A stretch of 64,000 nucleotides of DNA from NCBI GenBank assembly GCA_963575645.1, contig OY754470.1:47895201-47959200 (forward strand), in the 5' to 3' direction. Positions 45,130 to 55,090 of this stretch are shown here, piece by piece (position 1 is the stretch's first letter; each line of letters begins with the position of its first letter). The notes under the pieces were generated by a model that saw only the letters and a program-made list of their open reading frames with translations, had not been told where the DNA came from and did no database searches. A program made the translations under genes and the position numbers. Origin of the DNA: Xanthostigma xanthostigma. Taxonomy: Eukaryota; Arthropoda; Insecta; Raphidioptera; Raphidiidae.

Positions 45130-45612
45130 TGACGTCACATGGCACGTCACGTCATCTGATTTCTCGGCGTCGCTAATAGTGTTTGAGTGACAAATAGTTT
45201 TTATTTGTATTCCTGTAGTGTTTTAAATTAGCTAGTGCAATTTTAGTGTTTTGGTGAAATTAGGAATCATCTAGGACGATGACTGAAAGTGGTTTTGTCA
45301 AAGCACAATCGGACAATCTACCGAAAATAAATGCATTCATGATGGCAGAATATTTTGCCACAAATCCATCTCTTCTCATTACTTTACACCATAGTTTTCG
45401 TGTTTTCGCGTCTCTTGGAACCGAAAAAAACATTTTATCGGGTGTACTTCTGATAGTATTTATGCACTTTGGTACAAGGCAACACCTATAAAATGGTTTT
45501 TTACCTTATTCCATCATCTGAATGGCTATTAAAACTGAAAATTGTTATAAAATAACTGTAAAACTATAGTAACAAACACTGAACTGACAGAACGTGCCAT
45601 GTGACGTAACAC
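45130..45612 (+). mobile_element. Short element with GTGACGTCACATGGCACGT ends and a gene start
   Basis: GTGACGTCACATGGCACGTC at 45130 and ACGTGCCATGTGACGTAAC at 45593 are inverted. Between them is a normal-looking leader, an ATG and about 31 codons of a recognisable protein start (next entry), then unrelated sequence. I infer an internal-deletion derivative of a larger element. The outer limits are uncertain. Confidence 0.5.
45279..45491 (+). pseudogene. N-terminal fragment of a YqaJ/SWIM-type protein
   Basis: The frame opens MTESGFVKAQSDNLPKINAF and continues MMAEYFATNPS. This matches from memory the start of a multicopy insect protein family ('M..GFV.A.S.NLPK.DA.M...F...N..F.S.E'), whose members carry a SWIM zinc finger and a YqaJ-like recombinase nuclease fold. 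From about residue 32 the similarity stops and the remaining 39 codons look arbitrary. The gene is therefore a stub. Whether the family itself is a transposon gene is inference. Confidence 0.55.
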
Positions 45613-45844
45613 AAGTCCCGCGAAATATGGCGGCGTTCAAACAAGTCGAATATCATCGATGTTTTAAAATTTATTTTAATAATTAATTTTAACATTTCCA
45701 AGAGTGTTTATATTTTTTATGGTGTTATAATGACGTAAAAAGTGAATTAAAAATATAAAAAAAATGCATGCATATATCCTATTGTCTTCGTTTATCACTA
45801 AATTTCAGCTCTGAATGGCCCCAATGGGCCGAACCGGCTTCACT

Positions 45845-46232
45845 GAATTAAAATAATAATAATAATAATGCGTTTAACGTCCGTTTCTCGACGCCATTCG
45901 CACCATTACTATTTTTTTTCTACCACATTTCCCGTTATTTTCTACAATTTTTAAACTTCAACTTAATTAATAGCAATGGGCGAATAAAGGAATTTTTAGG
46001 AAATTAGGATAAGGTAGGCACATTTTGAGCATAGAAGTTTGACAGGTAATCGGACAAGGCCTTGAATAAGAAACCATCTCGATATTTATGTGGAATCATT
46101 GAGGGACTCCAAGGAAAACCTCAACAAGATGGCCGGTACAGGAATTACCGTTTCTCGGCGAGAGGCAGTGGTAAAAACTCCCAGCCACATCTGCCCCTGC
46201 CGAGATTCTAACCCAGTACCTCACGAATTAAA
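45845..46232 (-). mobile_element. SINE/LINE-tail-like retroposon with (ATT)n tail
   Basis: On the minus strand it starts GAGGTACTGGGTTAGAATCT (a weak B box), runs through GAGAAACGGTAATTCCTGTA and CGAATGGCGTCGAGAAACGG, and ends in (ATT)n at 45850-45868. The 3' 140 bp recur at 47096-47237, again with an (AAT)n edge, as expected for 3'-end-primed retroposons. No A box, so 5' truncation or a LINE 3' end is possible. Confidence 0.6.
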
Positions 46233-46234
46233 AT

Positions 46235-46925
46235 ACAAAAATAAATAAAACAATTTGTTTTATTTTTTTGTCGTCAGTGAGTTGATTCTATTTATTTTAT
46301 TCTTACTACATTTTCGAAAGTCGATATCAGTTATTTTTGTCGCACTCACGAGCTGTGCTCTCTTGAGGATTAAAATAATTTGTTTAGTTTTTGGACAGCC
46401 CTCGGTTATTCAGCTCAAGTTTACACGTAGTCGCTATGTTGTTTCTAATAATGTATTTCAGACCACCTCAACATTACTCTTCCAATTTATACACAGGCGT
46501 AATAAACTAGTTTTAATACGAAAAATAATTGGATTTTTAATTGATTTTGAATTGTTTTATAAACTACTTACTTTAAATTAATTTGAATAAATTTAAAAAA
46601 AGGAGAAAGTGTTTTCTTTGTAATTAAATTGGCTTAGATTTGCGCAAAATTCTTTTTAATTTCGTTTGGAATTTTGAACAGCTGCGTTTTGTTCGAAAAC
46701 TTAATTTCCGGTTGTTATTTTACAAGAAGAAAATGGGTAAAAATAGAGGTTGTAATATCCTTGAATCTCTTCAAGACATCAAACCACTATTTTTTATCGT
46801 TAACCATCATCGAAAGATTGATCGTGTAATAATAAAAAATACATCATATACTTTTGAGAATCCATTAGTGATGTTTGGAATAATAATAATTGATAGAAGT
46901 TTTGTTTCAAAAATATGTAGTGAAG
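46235..46925. other. AT-rich stretch with unassigned frames
   Basis: Frames 46255-46581 (108 codons) and 46640-46942 (100 codons) are hydrophobic or lysine-rich without any motif I know. The second ends inside the F1 module. Coding potential is doubtful. Confidence 0.35.
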
Positions 46926-46926
46926 G

Positions 46927-47090
46927 AGATTTATTTGGATGAGGAACATTTGAAAAAAAAGCTCTAAGTACCAGAGTATCGATTGTGACCAACGTTTTCG
47001 AAAATTATAAGTTGAAAATATAATTTTCGAAACGTTGGCCACAAGCGATACTCTGGTAAAGCAATTGTTCCTCAAGCAAATAAATCTTCT
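46927..47090. mobile_element. Penelope-like terminal module F1, palindromic copy
   Basis: GGAGATTTATTTGGATGAGG...TACCAGAGTATCGATTGTG mirrors CACAAGCGATACTCTGGTAA...CCTCAAGCAAATAAATC. The centre holds two inverted CGAAACGTTGG blocks, but CUGAUGA is lost. Confidence 0.65.
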
Positions 47091-47095
47091 TCAAT

Positions 47096-47237
47096 AATAA
47101 TAATGCGTTTAACGTCCGTTTTTCCACTTTGTCATAACAGACGCCATTCGCACCATTACTATTTTCCGTCTATCACACATCCCGTTATTTTCTACGTTTT
47201 TAAACTTCCACTTAATTAATAGCAATGGGCGAATGAC
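47096..47237 (-). mobile_element. 3' end of the 45.9-kb retroposon
   Basis: AATAATAATGCGTTTAACGT, GACGCCATTCGCACCATTAC and TAATAGCAATGGGCGAAT match 45850-45985. Confidence 0.7.
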
Positions 47238-47359
47238 TGTCGTTTATAGAGATACATGCAAGTAGTAGTCTCAGTTATAGAGGTCCATGAGTGAAAAACG
47301 TATTTCTCTTCTCTTCTTAACCGCAGTTCTCACTTACTCAAGTTTGACTGTACTCCAAA

Positions 47360-47755
47360 CAGGGCCGGATTTATTCTAAGTGCCGCCCTGGGGCACCGTG
47401 AAAAATATCGGCCCATTACCTAAACCCTACATAAAATGGGTAACATAATTTTCATATAAATAAAATGATTCATTTGTAGTCACAAATCTTTTATTAGAAA
47501 TAGAATAATTAGACAAAAAACCATTCCCTTTCGTATTTAAAATCATAAATTGACAAATAAAACGATTGCGAGATGTTTTCAGAGGCAAACGAGTCTGACT
47601 GAAAAAAAAATGTATTTATGAATGTTTTCAACACGGTCACACTTTTCAAACAATTTTTTGTAACGCGAAAAAATGTTTTTTGCCACGTCCCAAATTTTGC
47701 CGCCCCTGAAAATTTGCCGCCCTGGGCACTCGCCCCTAGTGTAAATCCAGCGCTG
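47360..47755. mobile_element. hAT MITE, 8-bp duplication with one mismatch
   Basis: CAGGGCCGGATTTATTC at the left and GTAAATCCAGCGCTG at the right. Flanks are ACTCCAAA (47352-47359) and ACACCAAA (47756-47763). GCCGCCCTGGGGCAC and TTGCCGCCCTGGGCACT are subterminal repeats. The CAGGGCCGGATT type of terminus belongs to a widespread animal hAT group. 396 bp. Confidence 0.88.
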
Positions 47756-47764
47756 ACACCAAAG

Positions 47765-48240
47765 ACGCTGAACAAACGACAATAAGATAATCTTGATTTT
47801 TTTAAGCGACGAAGTTAAAAAATATGTTTTAAAATAAAAACAAATATTTCTCTCAATCATCTATAAAAAAAGAATCAAAAAAATTTACGATCACATTTTG
47901 CAATAAATATCAACGAACGACTAGCAAGTGGTTCAGATATATCATGTGGCAGAACAAAAAGGACAGCAGCAGACGGAAATACAATAGGGTATAGGTTACA
48001 AAGAGAGAGACAAAATGAATTAAACGATAGCTATTTTACAGTAAATAACTAGAGTCCAGTTGTATTCGTACAAATTGTAGCTATCATTAATCTACATAAG
48101 CCACGGTTATTAGAGATATCGCTAGCTGCTGTGCCCGTGAATATCAACCAGGGCTATCCAATTTCAAAGCTTAAGGTGACTGCTCAATTTTGGCCGGGTG
48201 CAGAGTATGAGAAATCGATCGCAGCGTCAGCTGTGGACTA
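47765..48240. other. Gene-free stretch
   Basis: Nothing recognised. Confidence 0.4.
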
Positions 48241-48242
48241 AA

Positions 48243-49056
48243 TCTATATACTAATATATAAAGCTGAAGAGTTTATTTGTTTGGTTGAACGCGCTAATCT
48301 CAGAAACTACTGGTTCAAATTGAAAAAAAAATGTTTGTAGAATAGCCCATTTATCGAGGAAGGCTATAGGCTATATAATATCACGACCAATTGGAGCGGA
48401 ACATCGATGTATCTCAAAATTTATCCGTCCGACAAATATTATTAGGTGAAATGCTCTAACTAAATATTGCAATATTAGCGCCTCACATTCACAAGCCCGG
48501 GTATCTCAAATGTATCTCAAAAATAGCTTCTATTCAGGTGAAATTGCGTAACTACATATATCAATATTAGGTCGTACATTCACAAGCCAGGCTAGGTCAG
48601 TCGGTAGAGCATGCGATTGTTAATATCAGGGTCGTGGGTTCGAGCCCCACGTTGGGCGAATATATTTTTATTTTATTTTTTATTTTCCACATTGCATTCT
48701 TCTAAGGCTTACATTTAAATTTATTTTAATTTTATATACGACTAATTAAAATTAAATAAATCTAATTAATAGCTCACTTGAAAACTGTTATAACTATATA
48801 AAAATAATTATCCTACAGTATTTTCAATTAAATATTTATTATATTTTATTAATTACAGTAGGTATTTATTGATTTAAAAGAAATGTATTACTTAAAAAAG
48901 TATGAATAGTACTGCTTTTTTTTAACGGTAACTCTGTTCATCATGAAATTTGGACACAACATTCATCTCGGTAAACTAAGATGAATGTGCGTACTCATGT
49001 CCCTCCCTTCCTCATTCGTTTTTTTGCATCCGGGTGAAACCGGACGGGACCGCTAG
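48243..49056 (+). mobile_element. Helitron carrying a tRNA-Lys relic
   Basis: A|TCTATATACTAATATATAAA at the left and GGACGGGACCGCTAG|T at the right satisfy the Helitron rule. A unit of about 95 bp is duplicated in tandem (AGGTGAAATGCTCTAACTAA... and AGGTGAAATTGCGTAACTAC..., each ending ACATTCACAAGCC). The tRNA-like 73 bp follow the second unit. 814 bp, no Rep/helicase. Confidence 0.85.
48586..48658 (+). tRNA. tRNA-Lys(CTT)-derived pseudo-tRNA
   Basis: The 73 bases align end to end with animal tRNA-Lys(CTT). GGTCAGTCGGTAGAGCATG is the D arm, GTGGGTTCGAGCCCCAC is an intact T arm with a perfect B box, and GTTGGGCG is the 3' acceptor strand plus discriminator. Acceptor position 4 is A (GCCAGGC), giving a mismatch. 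The anticodon stem has changes, and the anticodon reads GTT (Asn) instead of CTT. The body is thus Lys-like with an Asn anticodon, most likely a decayed pseudogene captured by a Helitron. Pol III boxes remain plausible. Confidence 0.75.
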
Positions 49057-49059
49057 TTT

Positions 49060-49440
49060 ATTCATAAAGGCTGTGGTTTCTTGTTTTGTCTTTTAAAGAA
49101 TAATCTCAAATTCACAAGATTAATTACCTTTGAAGTAAATCTAAAATGATAATCAATATTTAGGCATCCCTGTGAATGTATGAGGTCCGTGTGTACAGAC
49201 AAAACCAACCAAATAGCGTATGTAGAGAGAAATGTACATTTCCCCAGTTTCCTCGGCTGACCAAACTACACTCGGCCGCCTTTACTCTACCGACATTGGG
49301 ATAATCCCTATCCACCTACCAGTAACAACATTATAGACGATGCCAAACTAGCACTGTAGCACCTACCATGATATTTACTGTTCGTTCGTTAACACCTCAA
49401 AAAAACCGGATCCAATTTTATTAGTGCCTGCAAAATATAT
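49060..49440. other. Gene-free stretch
   Basis: 49185-49370 is GC-richer and has the look of old retroposed sequence, but has no partner here. Confidence 0.4.
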
Positions 49441-49444
49441 AATA

Positions 49445-49640
49445 CTAGCGGTCCGGTTTTACCCGGGTGCGATAGATTTTCTGTCGGCGGAACATTCTGC
49501 AAAATGTATTTCATTAAAAAACGACTACAGCGCCGAAATATCTGCTGATGTCGCTAGGTGGCATTGTTCGCTAACTCGTACTGCTAGTGTGCTACAGTGA
49601 CGCGCCATTTGAACGTAACCAGTTCCGCCCGCCTACTTGA
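49445..49640 (-). mobile_element. Helitron 3' end, reverse orientation
   Basis: The minus strand ends GTAAAACCGGACCGCTAG before T. The body includes GATGTCGCTAGGTGGCATTG-type sequence. The 5' end was not found. Confidence 0.55.
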
Positions 49641-49669
49641 TGTCGCTACATGATACGGTTACAGGTTTT

Positions 49670-49935
49670 TTTTTAATTAAACTTCAAATTTGAAACGATT
49701 CTATTATTTTTTTTTTCGGTATTTTTGTGCCCAAAGTTTTTTTCAACCCCTAAATACCACCCTTACAGCAGGTAAATTTTTCCCTTATTCAAGTGAAATT
49801 TTCTATCACCAGATGCCGTATTATCATGCTCTTTTTACAGATTCCAACAGAACAGTATTATATTATTACAAAACTGCATGGTGTAAGCAACGGGTATGAT
49901 AATATTATACCCGTTGCTGACACCATATATTAATG
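49670..49935 (+). repeat. Interspersed repeat J, copy with intact end palindrome
   Basis: TTCAAATTTGAAACGATTCT, ACCACCCTTACAGCAGG, GAAATTTTCTATCACCAGAT, then TGCATGGTGTAAGCAACGGG...CCCGTTGCTGACACCATAT, a near-palindrome of about 50 bp. Blocks match 31470-31700 in inverse order. Confidence 0.65.
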
Positions 49936-49939
49936 ACGA

Positions 49940-50450
49940 TCTTATTTTTTTTATGAAATCCAGCATAAAATGATGGATTTCATTAAGTTATATTAATTAA
50001 AACAATTTAATTTAAATAATTTACATATTAACAATCGTTTATTATGGAAATACCGCATTTTATCATAGCTATTAAAATTAAAAATCCGTTTTTCAAAATT
50101 GCAAAGAGAAAATAAAGAATTTCTCAATACATAGATGAACGTTCAATACATTTTTATACGGTTACAGCTTCGATCTGTTTCAAACTGCAAAGGATGGCGA
50201 AACATTAATCTTTTAATAGGCTGTCCGTATATAAAAGACTACTATGGTTAGCATACCTATAAAACTTTGCGTTTCATAAATGGAGAAACATCAGTTTTCC
50301 GTGCACACTGAAAGTTGTTTGTTATTCCAACATTTTTTAGCCGCCTGACTAATTACTAACTAAAAAGGAAAAAATGCGGCGTTTTCCAAATATTGGCGCG
50401 ATTAAAAGATAAATAGACGCACAGGCTTTTTCTAAAAATATGTTTTTTTA
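49940..50450. other. AT-rich spacer
   Basis: No element recognised. Confidence 0.4.
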
Positions 50451-50454
50451 AACG

Positions 50455-50532
50455 AAAAAAATAGTAAAATTTTGAAAAATGATATTTGACTTAAATTAGT
50501 ACCATTTCCCACTTGTTAAGTTGGAATGGTAA
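50455..50532 (-). repeat. Family M MITE terminus
   Basis: AAATTAGTACCATTTCCCAC and TTGTTAAGTTGGAATGG reproduce the family M inverted terminus (compare 62015-62157). Confidence 0.6.
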
Positions 50533-51045
50533 TAAAATGTAACTAAAATATTTGCATGTTCTCTTAGTCGCTCCAAAACTCATTACCTAAGTATCTATCC
50601 ATTAATAAATGTTATCCCGAACTGCTTATCAAGTAAACAGAGAATTATTCACAGAAAGTTCCAGTTTATTATTAAAACACTTTTCCTCCTGTTGATTGCA
50701 GTCAACATTTTCGAAGTGAAACTTCCTTAGACGCGCGGTAGGGGGGTAAAATTAACCTGGATTAGATAAAAAGTGAAACGGTTCCCCTTCTCCAACATCG
50801 ATAGTTGAAAGGAAAGAGTGGGGGATTCGTTTCTACTCTCTCTGTCGAATACACACTCCACACTTGTAGCATTTATAAACGTCTATTAGAACCTCGTCTA
50901 TTGTCGTCGAACTTCGTCTGTCGTCGCTTTGCAAATGTCGGCTGCAGAAACACAGATCTCTGGGTGGCTATTCTTCAAACGATGCTACAAGATCTCGCGA
51001 AAGCAGACTTTCGCATGCGATATCTAGTGTCATAATAAAAATAGA

Positions 51046-51272
51046 GAATAGTTACTTCTTACCACAATAAGTTTATTATTGGATGTACATTTCATAAGTC
51101 TATGGTTAATTTTTAGTACCTGTATTATTATTTTAATTTATATCTGTAATTGCTATATAATGTAAAGATTTTTGTTTATGAACTTAGTTTAGTGTATTGC
51201 TGAAGATGAGAGCATAGCTCTCGAAATATACATCCACTAATAAACTTGTTGTGGTAAGAAGTAACTATTCTC
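51046..51272. mobile_element. Penelope-like terminal module F2 (inverted pair)
   Basis: GAGAATAGTTACTTCTTACC...GGATGTACATTTC (51046-51095) and GAAATATACATCC...GGTAAGAAGTAACTATTCTC (51223-51272) are near-perfect inverted arms of 50 bp around a 130-bp centre that contains a hammerhead-like motif. Confidence 0.7.
51186..51240 (+). ncRNA. Hammerhead-like motif, family F2
   Basis: In order: UUAGUG, UAUUG, CUGAAGA, U, GAGAGC, AUA, GCUCUC, GAAA, UAUA, CAUC, CACUAA. Stem II is six perfect pairs. UUAGUG pairs with CACUAA across an internal loop (stem I). Stem III is AU/AU instead of AC/GU, and A is the cleavage base. Confidence 0.6.
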
Positions 51273-51279
51273 TATTTTT

Positions 51280-51780
51280 ATTAGATTCAAACCACAGTGC
51301 TCCTAATATTTTTGTTATCTAGTGTCATAGTTTAAAGAATTAACTCCCCTGCATGAGACTATGTTTCTGTTGTGGTATAGCTGACATTTTGACATAACCT
51401 AAAAGTTTTTCCTGTACTGGAAAGTTTTATTGTGAATAATAATATTTCAGTTATGTTTTAGAATGGAACACAAATGCAACAGCTTAAAATAGGACAATTC
51501 TGTCTTTTTGTGGTAGGTACCTATCTATTAGACACCCTTTAAATGACCTTGATCATCCTTTCGATTTTGTAGGTCAGAAGTTACAGCCTAATACAGACAT
51601 TAATATTGATTAATGAAAACACAACAAAATTTTCAAATAATTAAAGCTAAAGCCGTGTATTTATGAGTCTCATATACATCTTAGAACGAATAACCCCGCG
51701 GCTTGGTTGGTGGTGAATACCGCAAGCTTACGTGTTGTGCTCTGAGACCCTTATATCTACACACATATAATATATATATA
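51280..51780. other. Gene-free stretch
   Basis: Nothing recognised apart from a short (TA)n run at the edge of the next palindrome. Confidence 0.4.
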
Positions 51781-51784
51781 TATA

Positions 51785-52356
51785 TGTTACGGTCAATGTC
51801 CGGAATCCGGGCAATGTCGACAATGTCCGAGCCACATCGGGAAATGTCCGAAATCGGACAAGGTTCAAAAAATAGATTTTTTATAAACATGAAACGCTGA
51901 CATTTGATTGTCTCTTTATCATGATAAGTTATCATTAACTATTGAAGAATATATTTTTCAGCTTTCTATTACAATTATTGATGATTGAAACCACGTATAA
52001 TTTATTTCCACACATTTTATTTATTTTAGTTAATGAAAAAATACAAAAAGGCATTACTAATATAAATAATTATATTTTTTATATGATATGAGCAATAAAC
52101 AATTATTATAATAATTTGTAATAGAAAGCTGAAAAATATATTCTTTAATAGTTGATATCAGTAATAAAAATTCCATAAAGCGTTAATGATAACTTATCAT
52201 GATAAAGATACAATCAAATGTCAGCGTTTCATGTTTATAAAAAATCTATTTTTTGAACCTTGTCCGATTTCGGACATTGGCCCATGTGGCTCGGGCATTG
52301 TTGACATTGAGCGGTCAATGTCGACATTGTCCGGATTTCGGACATTGACCGTAACA
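51785..52356. mobile_element. Palindromic element built of CAATGTC motifs
   Basis: TGTTACGGTCAATGTCCGGA at the left and TTCGGACATTGACCGTAACA at the right, each next to TATATATA. The arms of about 195 bp stay complementary over AAATCGGACAAGGTTCAAAA, ATGAAACGCTGACATTTGAT and TATCATGATAAGTTATCAT. The right arm has an extra block of about 30 bp. The motif (G)WCAATGTCSG or its complement is repeated four to five times per arm. Frames on both arms (MITYHDK...) are mirror copies of one sequence and not genes. Confidence 0.85.
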
Positions 52357-52369
52357 TATATATATAGGA

Positions 52370-52920
52370 AATTTGTTGTCCTTATTATATATGCCCACTA
52401 TAGTTTGTTAGCCATGTGCCATACAATGGTCAACCGAATAAACCAATCTAAAATACCTAGCGTTATTTTCGTCTAGTAAATACGGAGAAAATAGCGAACA
52501 GACAGATAGTCAAACACGAGAGTGATTTTATCAGGGGTCCGTTCTTCCATCGGACGTACGAAATTCTAAAAATGAGCTCATATCAACCAAATAACAACTG
52601 TAGATGAAAATTAAATTTTTGTTTTAGACATAATAGTAAATTAAATATATGAATAGGTATTAAGGGCTCAGGTGAACTAAATAAAACGACCTTACTGTAC
52701 GTGTTTTTTCATAATATAGAAAAACAAAGTAAAAAAAAAATTATATTTTAATTCAGTAACCAAACACTTACGCACTTGTATTATATCCAAAATTGAAATT
52801 AGAAGTGATTTTGTGAACATTATGCATGTGCCGCTCACCTGAAACAAACAAAAATTTAGTTAAATAAATATTTTCGAAATAAGTATATATAACAATCTAT
52901 TTAAGTATATAATAAAAATA
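52370..52920. other. Gene-free stretch
   Basis: 52535-52575 (GGTCCGTTCTTCCATCGGAC, then ATTCTAAAAATG) is a fragment of the lepidopteran-type repeat tail. Otherwise nothing. Confidence 0.45.
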
Positions 52921-52926
52921 ACAGAA

Positions 52927-53727
52927 ATGCAGATTTGCAATAGGCATGAAAACATGAAAAGATTTACGATATTCGGAAAAATACATAAATATCCCCGCGA
53001 TATGCTTAATAGTGACGTGTCTTATAGAAAAAAGTACGCTCAACCGATTAGGCTTAAGCGCAAATTTGCATCTCAATTAGTTTAGACGCTATGACGGTTT
53101 AAAATGTATAAACATTTAAACAGTTCAAATTGGCTATATCTCCGAAACTAAAATAGATACAAGATTGCGGATGGTCGGAATCGATTAAGAATGATTTTTT
53201 CTATAAGTATGCATGATATTTTTTCAATTTTGTGAAAAGGGTCCTCCTCTCTTACTTTTTCCGTTTTAAGAAAACTGATAAATCTATAAGATTCTGTTTA
53301 CAAACGACTTATAACTGAGGTTATTCTTATAGAAAAAATCGCGCTGAATCGATTCCGACCACTCCCACCTCTGTATCATTCGTCGTTTAGAAGTTACAGC
53401 GTTTTTAAGTTTTTCTTAAATAATATAAACAAACGCTCATATCTCTGAAAGTAAAGGTGATACAGTGTTGCGAATGGTCGGAATCGATTCAGCTTGAATT
53501 TTTCTATATAAGTTCTTTTAATATAAAGCGGGTCAAAAATCGTTTAATGTCTTAAAAAGTGGCAGATTTGCAAAACGCATGAAAACATGAAAAGATTTAC
53601 GATATTCGGAAAAATATATAAATATCCCCGATATGCTTTATAGAAAAAAGTACGCTGAATCGATTAGGCCTAAGCACAAACTCGTATCTCGATTAGTTTA
53701 GACGCTATGACGGTTTAAAGTGTATAA
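52927..53727 (+). repeat. Pair of direct repeats of about 180 bp
   Basis: GCATGAAAACATGAAAAGAT, TTACGATATTCGGAAAAAT, TAGAAAAAAGTACGCT and TTAGTTTAGACGCTATGACG occur at 52927-53104 and 53568-53722. Between them, GGTCGGAATCGATT occurs twice (53174 and 53476) with a complement-like partner near 53350. This is a decayed internally repetitive element. Confidence 0.75.
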
Positions 53728-53729
53728 AA

Positions 53730-54300
53730 AGTCGCACAATTGGCTGGAATTTTTTATAACGTAATAGCCCGGACACATAGGTGCTGTCTTACAGCCGTGC
53801 CGAACCGAATCTATTTATTCGTGCTTAAATAGAACGTCAAATACGTCGTTTATGCCATAATGCATGAGATCAAATAGAAACAACAAATTAAATAAATTAT
53901 TTATAGTGTTAATTAATGTTGTACACGTGTTAAGTCAAATTGGTCTTTCAGTTATGGTGGTTAATGCAGTCTATGGGTACCATAGCATGAAACTATACTA
54001 CAAATTGTGTACAACTGTTCACTAATTATACGGATGAGTTAATTAATTGTAATTGGTTTTTTATTATTAATTGTTTTCATTCAACTTGGGAAAATATATT
54101 ACCGACCGTTGCAATAATTAATTTAAATGCATACAATTTACATTATCCACTAATACATTTTCCTGTCATACCGCATTACCTACTAATAAAATGAACGTCA
54201 TACTATGACAGAGTTTTATTCATATTGGGGCTCATTAATTAATAACGGAAGAACGATTTTGGCTATTTTTGACCCCCCAAATCCATGTAAGGACATGTAA
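53730..54300. other. Gene-free stretch
   Basis: No gene or element recognised. Confidence 0.45.
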
Positions 54301-54309
54301 AATTCCTCG

Positions 54310-54727
54310 GATTCTGATCTTACATTATTCGCATTTCGCATAAACTATAAACTATGACAAAACCTTAACAATAATAATGTTTATTGTTACAATATTATAT
54401 CTTTGTCAACGACGTCAATGTGAATGGTCTAAGTCACTGTAAGCTTAGTACTATTATACTTACAGTGTGTCATTCAACAATAAATCACTCAGCAAAGATA
54501 ACTCCGTACGTGCAAATGCCTCTGTAGCGTGTGCTGTGTGCGCTCTGTAAATGTGCAAATGCAACAGTACAGAAGAGCTCAGCACAGAGCAATGGCGCCC
54601 GGAGTGAGTCTCGTTGTTATCGTGACAAGAGTAAAATGGCGGTCGGAGTGAGTCATTCACAAAAAAAAAGGCGACTCGCTTCGCTCCGAGAAAGGAGTCG
54701 TTCATTATCAGGAGCGACACATCACTA
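54310..54727. mobile_element. hAT MITE, second copy, left end missing
   Basis: The right end GGAGCGACACATCACTA matches the left TIR of 801-1394. The interior matches in inverse orientation: GACTCCTTTCTCGGAGCG-type, CATTGACGTCGTTGACAAAG, ACAATAAACATTATTATT. It breaks off near 54310. Confidence 0.8.
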
Positions 54728-54729
54728 GG

Positions 54730-55085
54730 TCGTGCAATAAGTTCTTTTGTTAAGAGGCAATTTTGGTCTCAATAATATTATTTGCAGTGGCATTCAACAA
54801 ATGAGAAATAAATAGGCGGTGTGTGACATTGCTGACACCCGACCATTTATGAGTTAAATAACTTCTAATAGAAGTCTGTAGCACATGTCGCGTTGACGGG
54901 CTCTGGTAGACGTCCGCGTGACCCCAGTCTTACTATACCAAAGTGAACACAATACTCGACGATGTCGGCAAGAAGAAAAAAAAGTATAAAATGTTTGTAT
55001 GGTCTTTTTTTCTTCAGCCAGTTGCTCGTAAATCAATTTATTCTGTCTGTAAACAAAATACAGGACTGTCGGAAACGTTTGAAGT
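54730..55085. other. Gene-free stretch
   Basis: Nothing recognised. Confidence 0.4.
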
Positions 55086-55090
55086 TATAA

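Noticed and set aside
46255-46942. Two frames of about 100 codons
   Set aside because: Hydrophobic or lysine-rich low-complexity content with no recognisable family. One ends inside an F1 module.
46990-47045. Third F1 hammerhead
   Set aside because: The CUGAUGA core is lost. Only the CGAAACGTTGG inverted blocks remain, so it was listed as a module and not as a ribozyme.
51681-52476. Two similar proteins (MITYHDK...) on opposite strands
   Set aside because: They are the mirror images of one palindrome arm, not independent genes.
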